DNA of 34,380 nt from NCBI GenBank assembly GCA_050123275.1, contig JASFHK010000015.1:1-34380 (forward strand). Direction: 5' to 3'. Position numbers and translations under genes: made by a program. The notes beneath the pieces are model-generated. The model was not told where the DNA came from. It saw nothing but the letters and a program-made list of their open reading frames with translations, and did no database searches. Below, one piece after another: positions 24,132 to 31,882 of the stretch (positions are counted from its first letter, which is position 1; each line of letters starts with the position of its first letter). Source of the DNA: E44-bin88 sp050123275. Its GTDB lineage: Bacteria; Chloroflexota; Dehalococcoidia; Dehalococcoidales; BS750m-G39.

Positions 24132-24227
24132 CTATACCATCTCCAGCAGGGCCTCAGTAATTAACCGCAGTCTTTCCATTTCCGACAGAGAGTAATCGGT
24201 ATCTATCCGCAGGCAGGGAAGCCCCGG
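24132..24227 (-). pseudogene. Relic of a 2-hydroxyacyl-CoA dehydratase/double-cubane protein C-terminus
   Basis: Read on the minus strand, about 30 codons end at a TAG (24132-24134) and encode G-L-P-C-L-R-I-D-T-D-Y-S followed by ...M-E-R-L...E-A-L-L-E-M-V. They align without gaps to the last 30 or so residues of the protein at 24486-25766 (G-I-P-A-I-R-I-D-T-D-Y-S ...E-A-F-I-E-T-L), with about 14 of 30 identical. Upstream the frame runs into AT-rich non-coding sequence and a stop, so only the 3' end survives. It is divergent enough to derive from a paralogue, not from a recent copy. Confidence 0.55.
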
Positions 24228-24253
24228 CCTTATTACTATAAAGAAAATATTAC

Positions 24254-24282
24254 TTGCTAATAAGTTTATTTAATGTTAAAAT
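24254..24282 (+). promoter_or_regulatory. Putative promoter of the double-cubane operon
   Basis: TTGCTA (24254-24259), a 17-nt spacer and TAAAAT (24277-24282) in an AT-rich segment. The implied leader is about 195 nt and contains a 6-bp closing stem (24320-24325 with 24384-24389) enclosing smaller GC-rich helices. Confidence 0.45.
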
Positions 24283-24485
24283 ACCTTCGGATTTCCTAAT
24301 CTTATTCATCTCTTCCCTTCCTAAGTCGCATTAACAAAAAAGTGAGGGCGACAAAACCAGATCCGCCCCCGGTCGGCCTCTTCCTTAGGTGAGATTGATT
24401 GAATACATTGAGGAAGGAGAGCGTAACATAACGATTGGGTAGTCAACCGGTCAAACAAACATAGTTAATACAAGGAGGAAATCTA

Positions 24486-25766
24486 ATGACGGCCGATTAC
24501 CGACCAATGTGGACAGACCTGGGGCTGGATCTGGAAAAACACGATGCTTTGCTGGAAGTTCTGGGTACGATGTACCGGGACACCTATCTGGCACAAAAGA
24601 ACCGCCCGGAGGGCATGGGCTATCTGGACTTCGTGATGGGCGAAGTGCACGGGCTAAGAATCAAGGAGCTCGAGGACGCCAAAGCCGACGGGCGTAAAGT
24701 CATCGGCACCTTTTGCGTCTTCGTCCCCGACGAGTTAATCCTCGCTGCCGATGCCATCTCGGTGGGCCTGTGTGCCGGGGCGGAGTTCGGCTTCGAAGAA
24801 GTCGAAAAACTGCTCCCCCGCAATACCTGTTCCCTGATTAAGTCATTCTTCGGCTTCAAACTGAACAAGGCCTGCCCCTATATCGAAGCCTCGAACATGA
24901 TCGTGGGCGAGACCACCTGCGACGGCAAGAAAAAAGCCTACGAAATCTTCAAGAGCGTCCAGTCTAATCTCTACGTCATGGAAGTCCCTCAGATGAAAGG
25001 CCAACAGGACAGGGAGCTTATCAAGGCAGAATACCTCCGCTTCAAGGACGAGCTGGAAAAACTGACCGGCGTAACCATTGACGCCAAAAGGCTGAAGCAA
25101 GCCATCGCCACCGTCAATAACCGGCGGAAGGCGCTCTATCGCCTGGCGGCGCTGCGGGCGGCCGACCCGGCCCCGATTTCCGGGCTCGACGCCCTGCTCG
25201 TCAACCAGGTCGCTTTCTACGATAACCCGCCGCGTTTCACCGAGTCCGTCAACAAGATATGCGACGAACTGGAGCAGCGTAGAAAGCAAGGCGAGGGGGT
25301 ATTCCCCAAGGGAACACCGCGGGTGCTGGTCGCCGGCTGCCCGATGGCCGTACCCAACTGGAAACTGCCGGCTATTGTCGAAAACTCGGGCGCCGTTATC
25401 GTCGGAGAGGAATCCTGCGTCGGCGAGCGCGGCACCCAGAACCTGGTCGACGACTCCGGAACCACGGTGGAAGCCCTGATGGAAGCCCTCGTCGACCGCT
25501 ATTTCAAGATCGACTGTGCCATATTCACGCCCAACGAGGACCGTCTGGAACATATCAAGAGCATGGCCAAAGCATATAACGCCGACGGCGTGATACACTA
25601 TAACCTGCAATTCTGCTCTCCCTACGTGGTTGAGTCCTATCCGGTCGAGCAGGCGCTCATCGCCGGGGGGATACCGGCCATCCGCATAGATACCGATTAC
25701 AGCCAGGAGGACATGGGGCAGCTGAAAACCAGAGTAGAGGCTTTCATCGAGACCCTTTCCAAATAA
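24486..25766 (+). CDS. 2-hydroxyacyl-CoA dehydratase family, double-cubane cluster type (YjiM-like)
   Basis: This 426-residue protein belongs to the HgdB/BcrC superfamily and looks closest to E. coli YjiM and the double-cubane cluster protein of Carboxydothermus. One chain carries six well-placed cysteines in two sets of three: C77 (T-F-C-V-F-V-P), C115 (R-N-T-C-S-L-I-K-S), C145 (G-E-T-T-C-D-G-K-K), then C285 (A-G-C-P), C311 (E-E-S-C-V-G) and C377 (Q-F-C-S-P). Two [4Fe-4S] cubanes with three Cys each, bridged by a sulfide, is the known double-cubane arrangement. Such proteins use ATP-activated electrons to reduce small or difficult substrates; the physiological substrate is unknown. AAGGAGG precedes the ATG. 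The activator follows 2 nt after the stop. Confidence 0.83.
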   Translation: MTADYRPMWTDLGLDLEKHDALLEVLGTMYRDTYLAQKNRPEGMGYLDFVMGEVHGLRIKELEDAKADGRKVIGTFCVFVPDELILAADAISVGLCAGAEFGFEEVEKLLPRNTCSLIKSFFGFKLNKACPYIEASNMIVGETTCDGKKKAYEIFKSVQSNLYVMEVPQMKGQQDRELIKAEYLRFKDELEKLTGVTIDAKRLKQAIATVNNRRKALYRLAALRAADPAPISGLDALLVNQVAFYDNPPRFTESVNKICDELEQRRKQGEGVFPKGTPRVLVAGCPMAVPNWKLPAIVENSGAVIVGEESCVGERGTQNLVDDSGTTVEALMEALVDRYFKIDCAIFTPNEDRLEHIKSMAKAYNADGVIHYNLQFCSPYVVESYPVEQALIAGGIPAIRIDTDYSQEDMGQLKTRVEAFIETLSK

Positions 25767-25768
25767 TC

Positions 25769-26515
25769 ATGACCAGCGTTGGTATTGACATAGGCTCGCG
25801 CACCGTGAAGGTGGTGGCGGTGAGAGATGGGGAGATAACGGTAACGCGCAAGGCGAATAACACCTTCAACCCGGTGGCGGTGGGGCGGGAGTTGCTTGAT
25901 GGCATCGACTACGACTATATCACCGCCACCGGGTATGGCCGGCATATCTTCAAGCAAAACTTCGACTGCCTGGTGGTCAGCGAAATCAAGGCGTTCGCCG
26001 CCGGCGCCATCGCCCTTTTCCCCGATTGCCAGGCCATACTGGACATAGGCGGCCAGGATACCAAGGTATCGGCGCTGACCGGAGCGGGCCGCGTGCTGAA
26101 GTTCGAGATGAACGACAAGTGCGCCGCCGGCACCGGGCGCTTCCTGGAGATTATGGCCGGCGCCATGAACTACCCGCTGGAAGAGTTCGGCCGGGAGGCC
26201 TTAAAGGCGGAACAGGCTTGCAAGATAAGCAACATGTGCACCGTTTTCGCCGAGTCAGAGGTGATATCGTTACTTAACAGTGGCGCCCGACGTGACGAGG
26301 TTGCGCTGGGTATCCACGAAGCAATCACCAAAAGGGCCCTGTCCATGCTGGGCAGGCTACCCGCTTTTAGCAGCCTGGTTTTTGCCGGCGGCGTCGCCCT
26401 CAACGGCTGCATCAAGCAACTGCTGGAGCAAAACCTGCAAGTGCCGGTGCTGGTTCCCGACGAGCCCCAGATTGTCGGGGCGCTGGGCGCCGCGCTAAGT
26501 CAGGAAAACGGTTAA
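25769..26515 (+). CDS. ATP-dependent activator/reductase, BadF/HgdC (YjiL) family
   Basis: This 248-residue ASKHA-fold ATPase has the phosphate motif G-I-D-I-G-S-R-T-V-K (5-14), a D-I-G-G-Q-D-T-K motif near 92 and a G-G-V-A-L-N motif near 210. C118 (D-K-C-A-A-G-T-G) and C157 (N-M-C-T-V-F-A-E-S) are the two cysteines that, in a homodimer, hold one bridging [4Fe-4S] cluster. The protein takes an electron from ferredoxin or flavodoxin and, with ATP hydrolysis, delivers it at very low potential to its dehydratase-type partner. Start and partner stop are 2 nt apart, so the two are made together. Confidence 0.88.
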   Translation: MTSVGIDIGSRTVKVVAVRDGEITVTRKANNTFNPVAVGRELLDGIDYDYITATGYGRHIFKQNFDCLVVSEIKAFAAGAIALFPDCQAILDIGGQDTKVSALTGAGRVLKFEMNDKCAAGTGRFLEIMAGAMNYPLEEFGREALKAEQACKISNMCTVFAESEVISLLNSGARRDEVALGIHEAITKRALSMLGRLPAFSSLVFAGGVALNGCIKQLLEQNLQVPVLVPDEPQIVGALGAALSQENG

Positions 26516-26553
26516 GAGATAATTCTTAAGATTACCCGAAAGAGGAGGGGAAG

Positions 26554-27132
26554 ATGAAAATAGATGTCGATGCCAGGAACCTGAACTGCCCTATTCCCGT
26601 GGTAAAAACCAAGAAAGCCCTGGAAGCGATAGAAGCGGGAGACATCATCGTTCTCATCGAACGCCCCGAAGGGCAACAGAACGTACAGCGCTACGCCGAA
26701 AGCCAGGGCTGTACCGTTAACGTCGAAGAGAAAGACGGTCTTTTCTACATACACATCCACAAGGAGAAAACGGAATCGGCCGACTCGCCCCGCCAAAGCG
26801 GCGACGTGGTCTTCATTACCACCGACGTCCTGGGCACCGGCGACCGCAAGCTCGGCACCATCCTGATGAAAGCCTTTCTCAACACCCTGTGGGACGCCAG
26901 CCCCAAGCCGGCCAAACTCATGTTCCTCAACTCCGCCGTGAACCTTACCACCGAAGGCTCGGAGGTAATAGACACGCTGCGCCTGCTGGAAAAAGAGGGG
27001 GTGGAGATATTCTCCTGCGGGACCTGCCTGGAGTTTTACGGGCTAAGCGACAAGCTGGAAATAGGCAAAGCCACCAACATGTTCGAGACGGTCGACGGCC
27101 TGCTCAGGGCGGGCAAGGTCATCAAAATCTAA
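26554..27132 (+). CDS. yedF: YedF-like TusA-DsrE fusion protein
   Basis: This 192-residue protein has an N-terminal TusA/SirA domain (about 1-75) with the C-P-x-P motif at C12-P-I-P15, and a C-terminal DsrE-like domain (about 86-192) with G-D-R-K-L-G, an N-S-A-V-N-L-T-T-E-G-S-E segment and a C155-G-T-C158 pair. This matches the YedF family, named for its link with selenium metabolism and found with selenium-dependent molybdenum hydroxylases. It probably carries sulfur or selenium as persulfide or selenosulfide. AGAGGAGGGGA supports the ATG. It is 38 nt after the activator, in the same operon. Two molybdenum hydroxylase gene sets lie on the facing strand, so a maturation role is plausible but unproven. 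Confidence 0.85.
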   Translation: MKIDVDARNLNCPIPVVKTKKALEAIEAGDIIVLIERPEGQQNVQRYAESQGCTVNVEEKDGLFYIHIHKEKTESADSPRQSGDVVFITTDVLGTGDRKLGTILMKAFLNTLWDASPKPAKLMFLNSAVNLTTEGSEVIDTLRLLEKEGVEIFSCGTCLEFYGLSDKLEIGKATNMFETVDGLLRAGKVIKI

Positions 27133-27257
27133 GGCTTGGCTAATACGGAAAGGCGGCAGAGGACTTGCCCGCGGGCTTATCAAGCGGGGGCTGTTCCATA
27201 CTTTTTAAGAAGAGCTTATCCCCGGCCCGAACGTGGTTAAGAAACCTTGGGTTCCGG

Positions 27258-27269
27258 GGAAAGCTTTCC
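27258..27269. repeat. 12-bp palindrome between converging operons
   Basis: GGAAAGCTTTCC is perfectly palindromic in the 219-nt gap between yedF (ends 27132) and the minus-strand zinc-finger gene (ends 27352). No clear U-tailed terminator was found in the gap. The role is unknown. Confidence 0.3.
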
Positions 27270-27351
27270 GAAAACGCTCACTGTACCGGCTAACATCGTT
27301 GCAAGGCTACCCTCAGCAAGAGACAATCGCTTTGACAGCAGCCGTCAATAC

Positions 27352-27573
27352 CTATTCGACCTTGGGGGCTTCTTTTTCAAGTAACTCGGCCAGGCTATCG
27401 TAGCCCTTATTCCCGAATTCAGTCACTTGCCAGGTTATCAGCTGTGCGTATGAACTACCCTTCGTTTTCAGCCAGTCCTTATGTTTGCTATCGGTCTGGC
27501 CCAAAAAATGCCGGGCCAAATCATGATGGTTAGATGAAATTTTACGACAACACGGACAACGATAATTAGCCAT
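27352..27573 (-). CDS. 73-residue zinc-finger protein, copy 1
   Basis: This small protein opens with a C2H2-like finger: C6-P-C-C9, then H22 and H31, with N-H-H-D-L-A-R-H-F-L-G between. A helical region follows with W-L-K-T-K-G, and the protein ends in an acidic tail. It is the last gene of a minus-strand operon with three molybdenum hydroxylase subunits, 27 nt after the large subunit. A second copy (31615-31836) occupies the same place after the other large subunit, and the first halves are nearly identical in DNA. That fixed association suggests a dedicated accessory or regulatory protein of the hydroxylase. I know of no named family. Confidence 0.7.
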   Translation of the reverse strand: MANYRCPCCRKISSNHHDLARHFLGQTDSKHKDWLKTKGSSYAQLITWQVTEFGNKGYDSLAELLEKEAPKVE

Positions 27574-27600
27574 TTACAGTCACCTCTCTATTGTTAAAGG

Positions 27601-29871
27601 TTATTTTTTCTCTTTCAAAGCCTTTAGAACCTTCTCCGGCTTGATGACATTACTATTAAACTCTACACCGAACAGCTTATAGATAGCATTGGCTACCGCG
27701 GGGGATGTAGGCGCGACGGTACCTTCCGCCGACTCCTTGGCCCCGAACGGCCCTTCCGGCTCGTAAGTAGGCACCTCAATAAGCTCAATCTGGGGCATAT
27801 CGCGGGTCCGGATGAGCTTATAATCCACGAAGGACGGGTTGAGCACCATACCATTTTCATCGAAGATTACTTCTTCGCATAGACCCCACCCCAGTCCTAG
27901 CTGAATAGACCCCTCTACCTGACCTCGCGCCCCCAGGGGGTTGATGACCTGGCCGCAATCATGGGCGGTAATGATGTCCTTTACTTCGACCTGTCCCGTT
28001 TCCCTATCGACTTTTACCCTGACCGCCATGCTGCCGAAGGCAAAGGCGGGCGATACCATACCCTTACCATGGGGGGTATAGTGCCCCAGGCCGATAATAG
28101 GCTCACCGTCGTTAAGCTTGATGGCGTCCTTGACGATATCGTAATACGAATAGCCTCTTTCCGGGCGTAAGGCCAGGAAGATTCGCTTATTTCTAACCTC
28201 TAAGTCATAGACGATATTCTCGCCCAGCTTCATTCTGGCTACTTCGATGAGCTTCTGCTTGGCATCTCTGGCGGCGTCTCTGATCGCGTTGCCGTTCATC
28301 ATCGTTTCCCGGCTGGCCCAGGCGCCTAAGTCGACGGGCGTGATTGCCGTATCGGCAGGATGCAACCTGATGTCCTCGATGCCGATACCCAGTTCCTCGG
28401 CGCAAATCATGACGTTCACGGTATTGGTGCCTTGCCCGATATCCGATGCCTGGGTGAAAAGGTCGACCGTGCCGTCGATGTTTATCTTTATCATGGCCCC
28501 TGAGAAAGCATAAGGGGTGTCGATCCAGTTGAAAATACCGCCGCACATATAGGCGAAGGAAGTGAAGCCGAACGTCTCGTCTTTAGCCATATCGGTCCAC
28601 TTTTCCTTGATTCTCGCCTCTACCAAGTCAATGGATTTTGGAAGGCCGCTGGTGGCCACCTTGTATTGACCGGGGGCCTCGTAACCGGATTTCATGGCGT
28701 TCTTGCGCCGTATTTCTATCGGGTCGATCCCCAGTTCCTTAGCCGCCCTGTCCATCTGGGTTTCGGTGGCATACAGCGCCGGAGTAGCCCCGAAAGAACG
28801 CACCGACGAAGCCCATACCTTGTTGGTATAAGTCCTGACCCCGTCGTATCGATAGCTGGGTATGTTATAGGGGAAGGTTAAGTAGGCGCCCGTAAGATAC
28901 AGGGTGGTAGCCCCCAGCCCGGTATAAGCGCCGCCATCGGTAATGATTTTGGCTTCCTTGGCCATTATCGTGCCGTCTTTTTTAAACCCGATCTTTAACG
29001 CCAGTTTCATGGCGGTACGGTGCTCCGTGGTGGCGAATTCCTCTTCCCGGTTATAGGTTATCCTTACCGGCTTGCCCGTTTTCATGGAAAGAAGAGCGGC
29101 GTTGACCGAGTCGGGCATGGTCGAATTTTTCGAGCCGAAGCCGCCGCCGACATGAGGCTTAATTACCCTGATATCGCCTTCTCTCATCTTCAGTGCATCT
29201 GAGAGGCCCAGCTGGAGATAATAGGGGGACTGGGTGGAAGACCACACGGTTAACCGGCCGTTACCCTTGTCATAGCTGGCTACAGAACTGTGCACTTCCA
29301 TGCAGGCCGTGGACTGGGCTAAGAGGTCGAACCTGTCCTCCCTGATATAATCGGCCTTTTTAAAGCCCTCGTCCACATTGCCCCATTCGATGTGGCGCGT
29401 GTTGTTGATATTGTTTTCGCAATTATCATGCACCAGAGGCGCGTCGTCCTTGATGGCTTCCATGGGTTCGTATACGGCCGGCAACGGCTCGTATTCCACT
29501 TCGATTAATTCCAGGGCTTTCTCAGCAATCTCTTCACTGATAGCGGCCACCGCGGCTACCGGGTCCCCGATAAAGCGGACCTTGGTCGTCGCCAGAACCT
29601 CTTGGTCGCAAAGCTCGGGGAAACGCCGCCACAAGCCATATTTGCTGCCGGGGGTATCCTTGCCCGTGATGATTGCTTTTACCCCGGGGAACTTCTCCGC
29701 CTGGCTGGTGTCGATGCTAATAATTTTGGCATGGGGATGCGGGCTTCTTAACAGCTTGCCGTAAAGCATGTTGGGCAAAACCATATTGAAGGTATATTCC
29801 GCTTCGCCGGTAACCTTGGCGGCCCCATCCACATTTACTGTTGGTTTACCGATTATCGAATATTCGCTCAT
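27601..29871 (-). CDS. Xanthine oxidase-family molybdenum hydroxylase, large subunit, copy 1
   Basis: This 756-residue molybdopterin-binding subunit starts at the ATG at 29871, which overlaps the small subunit stop as ATGA. The open frame extends upstream but is a second frame over that gene. It opens with I-G-K-P-T-V-N-V-D-G-A-A-K-V-T-G, has the cofactor loop GGGFGSK near 241, the G-Q-G motif near 555, and G-P-F-G-A-K-E-S-A-E-G near 710, whose final Glu aligns with the catalytic base of the family. The CO dehydrogenase signature A-Y-x-C-S-F-R is absent. The region next to the molybdenum site differs from copy 2 (R-S-F-G here, R-G-F-G there), suggesting another substrate. Hydroxylation or reductive dehydroxylation of an aromatic or heterocycle is plausible. 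Confidence 0.85.
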   Translation of the reverse strand: MSEYSIIGKPTVNVDGAAKVTGEAEYTFNMVLPNMLYGKLLRSPHPHAKIISIDTSQAEKFPGVKAIITGKDTPGSKYGLWRRFPELCDQEVLATTKVRFIGDPVAAVAAISEEIAEKALELIEVEYEPLPAVYEPMEAIKDDAPLVHDNCENNINNTRHIEWGNVDEGFKKADYIREDRFDLLAQSTACMEVHSSVASYDKGNGRLTVWSSTQSPYYLQLGLSDALKMREGDIRVIKPHVGGGFGSKNSTMPDSVNAALLSMKTGKPVRITYNREEEFATTEHRTAMKLALKIGFKKDGTIMAKEAKIITDGGAYTGLGATTLYLTGAYLTFPYNIPSYRYDGVRTYTNKVWASSVRSFGATPALYATETQMDRAAKELGIDPIEIRRKNAMKSGYEAPGQYKVATSGLPKSIDLVEARIKEKWTDMAKDETFGFTSFAYMCGGIFNWIDTPYAFSGAMIKINIDGTVDLFTQASDIGQGTNTVNVMICAEELGIGIEDIRLHPADTAITPVDLGAWASRETMMNGNAIRDAARDAKQKLIEVARMKLGENIVYDLEVRNKRIFLALRPERGYSYYDIVKDAIKLNDGEPIIGLGHYTPHGKGMVSPAFAFGSMAVRVKVDRETGQVEVKDIITAHDCGQVINPLGARGQVEGSIQLGLGWGLCEEVIFDENGMVLNPSFVDYKLIRTRDMPQIELIEVPTYEPEGPFGAKESAEGTVAPTSPAVANAIYKLFGVEFNSNVIKPEKVLKALKEKK

Positions 29872-30365
29872 TTTGCCTTCTTCTCCTGCTTTTTTTGAGC
29901 CTTTATCCTGCCGGCTGCATCTCGAATGGCCTCGTTGATCATATTGTACCCGGTGCAGCGGCAGAGATGACCGTCCATGGCCAGCTGTATCTCCTCTCGG
30001 GTCGGGTCGGCGTTCTCGTCCAGAAGCGCCTTGGTGGCCATAATTTGCCCCGAGGTGCAGAACCCGCACTGGAAAGCCCAGTTATCGATAAAGGCCTGCT
30101 GAATCGGATGTAACTGCGCGCCGTTGGCCAGGCCTTCGATGGTCAAGACCTCTTTGCCGTTGGCCTGCAAGGCAAGTATGGAACAGGACTTGACCGCCTT
30201 TCCGTCGAGATTAACCGTACAAGCGCAACAAGAGCCGCTATCACAAGACCTCTTGGTTCCCTTCAATCCCAGCTCGTCCCTTAAGACCTGAACCAAAAGG
30301 GTGTTGGGTTCCACCCAGAGGTTGTAGGACTCTCCATTTACCACAAAATTTAACTCTTGTTTCAT
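29868..30365 (-). CDS. Molybdenum hydroxylase small subunit, two [2Fe-2S] clusters, copy 1
   Basis: This 165-residue subunit has a plant-ferredoxin-type cluster site, C41-D-S-G-S-C46-C47-A-C49 with C61, and a second, helical site, C100-G-F-C103 with C135-R-C137. The position after C46, usually Gly in this family, is Cys47 here, an extra cysteine beside the first cluster. The lysine-rich tail overlaps the large subunit start by 4 nt. It carries electrons between the molybdenum and FAD subunits. The nearly identical copy 2 is cut by the window end. Confidence 0.88.
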   Translation of the reverse strand: MKQELNFVVNGESYNLWVEPNTLLVQVLRDELGLKGTKRSCDSGSCCACTVNLDGKAVKSCSILALQANGKEVLTIEGLANGAQLHPIQQAFIDNWAFQCGFCTSGQIMATKALLDENADPTREEIQLAMDGHLCRCTGYNMINEAIRDAAGRIKAQKKQEKKAK

Positions 30366-30392
30366 AGCTGGATCCCCCTTATCTTAATTAAG

Positions 30393-31277
30393 TTAAGCCT
30401 TTTTAGCTCTGGCCAAGGCTTCACCGCCTACCCGCTTTACCAAAACCTTAACCAGTTCTCTTTTATATTCCTCCGACGATTCGGCATCGGAGGTAGGGCT
30501 GGCCTCCTCCGAGGCTATTTGACCGGCTTCGGCAAGCAGCTTTTCGGTGATCTTCTTGCCTTTCAGCAGCGCTTCAGCCTTTTTAGCTCTCATCGGGGCG
30601 ACCGCCACCGAACCGAGAGCTATCCTTATATCGCTGCATACCTCTTGCTGGTCGAGCGTGATAAATACCGCCACCGATGCGGTAGCATAATCGCCGGCTA
30701 TCTGGCTGATTTTGGTAAATTTAACGCCGGTTTTGGGTGGCAGGCTCGGCACTTGAATCTCCGCCAGCAGCTCATCGTGCTGGAGTTCTGTCTCGTAATA
30801 ATCCAGAGTGAAATCTTCAGCAGCTACGGTCCTCTCTCCGTTGGGACCGGTCATCTTCATCTTGGCGTTTAAGGCGATAAATACCGGGGCCGGGTCCCCT
30901 CCCGGGTCGCCGTGGCAAACGTTGCCGCCGATGGTACCCCAGTTTCGAGTTTCCACCGAGGATACATTGTTTTCCATCTCGCACAACACAACGCACTCTT
31001 TGGCGATTACCGGTGATGTTTCGATAGACCGGTGCGTGGTGAGGGCCCCGATTTTCAAACCCTCTTTTTTATCGAACTTGATGTAATCCAGCTCCGATAC
31101 ACCTTTGATGTCGATCAGGTATTTAGGCGTAACCAATCTTTGTTTCATTAAGATGTTTAAAGATTGCCCGCCGGCGATTACCTTACGTTCGTCTTCGTCA
31201 TATTTAGAAAGCAGCTTCAGTGCTTCCTTAACTGTTTTAGGGGCAAAGTACTCGAAATTGAATATTATGTCCTTCAC
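30393..31277 (-). CDS. Molybdenum hydroxylase FAD subunit (CoxM/XdhB type)
   Basis: This 294-residue subunit has FAD-binding motifs A-G-G-Q-S-L (35-40) and T-I-G-G-N-V-C-H-G-D-P-G-G-D-P near 113-127 in a vanillyl-alcohol-oxidase-type FAD domain, followed by the C-terminal CO dehydrogenase flavoprotein domain. The length fits the basic type. The extra [4Fe-4S] loop of classical 4-hydroxybenzoyl-CoA reductase beta subunits is not present, which argues against simply naming this set HcrABC. Its order, FAD-small-large, is the start of the copy 1 operon. An AGGAGG ribosome site precedes the GTG at about 31277. No FAD partner for copy 2 is in view. Confidence 0.85.
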   Translation of the reverse strand: MKDIIFNFEYFAPKTVKEALKLLSKYDEDERKVIAGGQSLNILMKQRLVTPKYLIDIKGVSELDYIKFDKKEGLKIGALTTHRSIETSPVIAKECVVLCEMENNVSSVETRNWGTIGGNVCHGDPGGDPAPVFIALNAKMKMTGPNGERTVAAEDFTLDYYETELQHDELLAEIQVPSLPPKTGVKFTKISQIAGDYATASVAVFITLDQQEVCSDIRIALGSVAVAPMRAKKAEALLKGKKITEKLLAEAGQIASEEASPTSDAESSEEYKRELVKVLVKRVGGEALARAKKA

Positions 31278-31333
31278 TGGAACCTCCTGTCTTTTTTCCT
31301 TATATAACGCCGCTATTATCCCGTCCAGATAAT

Positions 31334-31363
31334 ATCATAGCAGTAATGATATCCTTTGTTCAA
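31334..31363 (-). promoter_or_regulatory. Putative promoter of hydroxylase operon copy 1
   Basis: On the minus strand TTGAAC (31358-31363), an 18-nt spacer and TATGAT (31334-31339) lie about 57 nt before the FAD subunit start. Confidence 0.5.
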
Positions 31364-31501
31364 CGAAATTAGTTTCGGGCCACAATGGCCTGCCCTCCCC
31401 GAAGAAGGCCGGTTTTGATGTTAGACTTGAGCTAGAACGACCGCTACCCCGGAAAAGGTACCGTTATCATTGTAAAGAATAGTTTTAGCTGGCTTGCGCT
31501 A

Positions 31502-31540
31502 AAGAGCACAGTGTCCAACGACCTAGACCACTGTGCTCTT
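31502..31540 (-). terminator. 12-bp perfect stem-loop after the copy 2 operon
   Basis: AAGAGCACAGTG and its exact complement flank a 15-nt loop, 75 nt downstream of the zinc-finger copy 2 gene on the minus strand. The U tract is short (CTTT), so termination is likely but not certain. Confidence 0.55.
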
Positions 31541-31614
31541 GTATTGCACATTAAAGCTCCGCAACGAAACAAAAGATGGCGAAGTTTACGGGAACAGTCC
31601 CATATCCCGCGTAT

Positions 31615-31836
31615 CTATTTAACTTCGGGAGCTTCTTTCTTAAGGACTTCGGCTAAGGTATCGTATCCTTTATTCCCGAATTCAGTACCTTGCCAGGTGA
31701 TAAGCTGCGCGTAGGAAAGCCCCTTCGTTTTCAGCCAGTCCTTATGTTTGCTATCGGTCTGGCCCAAAAAATGCCGGGCCAAATCATGATGATTAGATGA
31801 AATTTTACGACAACACGGACAACGATAATTAGCCAT
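31615..31836 (-). CDS. 73-residue zinc-finger protein, copy 2
   Basis: Paralogue of 27352-27573 with the same C6-P-C-C9/H22/H31 finger and the same place after a molybdenum hydroxylase large subunit, here 46 nt downstream. The first 36 or so residues are identical in both copies and their DNA differs at about one base in 115. The C-terminal half differs at several sites (L-S-Y-A-Q, W-Q-G, D-T-L-A-E-V-L-K-K). Such uneven divergence points to gene conversion or selection on the finger. The function is unknown. Confidence 0.7.
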   Translation of the reverse strand: MANYRCPCCRKISSNHHDLARHFLGQTDSKHKDWLKTKGLSYAQLITWQGTEFGNKGYDTLAEVLKKEAPEVK

Positions 31837-31882
31837 TTACAGTCACCTCTTTAATCACGTTCGCTAATTGCCTTTTCTCTTC

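Larger units (their letters stand above)
24072..24485. other. Intergenic region with gene relic, promoter and folded leader
   Basis: These 414 nt hold no intact gene. They contain an inverted repeat TATAGC/GCTATA (24109-24136), a decayed minus-strand gene end (24132-24227), an AT-rich stretch with a plus-strand promoter (24254-24282), and a leader with a CCTAAG/CTTAGG closing stem (24320-24389) before the operon starting at 24486. Confidence 0.6.
31278..31614. other. Intergenic region between the two hydroxylase blocks
   Basis: These 337 nt contain no credible gene. They hold the promoter of the copy 1 operon (31334-31363), two small hairpins (CGAAA-TTAG-TTTCG at 31364-31377 and GGCCA/TGGCC just after), and the strong stem-loop at 31502-31540 that likely ends the copy 2 transcript. 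Confidence 0.55.

Noticed and set aside
24486..26515. Class I benzoyl-CoA reductase (BcrABCD)
   Set aside because: Only one dehydratase-type subunit and one activator are present, and the six-cysteine single-chain pattern matches YjiM/double-cubane proteins.
29872..30069. Upstream extension of the molybdenum hydroxylase large subunit frame (and the matching one at 34166-34363)
   Set aside because: It overlaps the small subunit in another frame; the ATG in the ATGA overlap starts exactly at the conserved family N-terminus.
27601..31277. Aerobic CO dehydrogenase (coxMSL)
   Set aside because: Gene order M-S-L fits, but the CoxL signature A-Y-x-C-S-F-R is absent in both large subunits.
27601..31277. 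Firm naming as 4-hydroxybenzoyl-CoA reductase (hcrABC)
   Set aside because: The FAD subunit lacks the extra [4Fe-4S] loop expected of HcrB; the substrate is left open.
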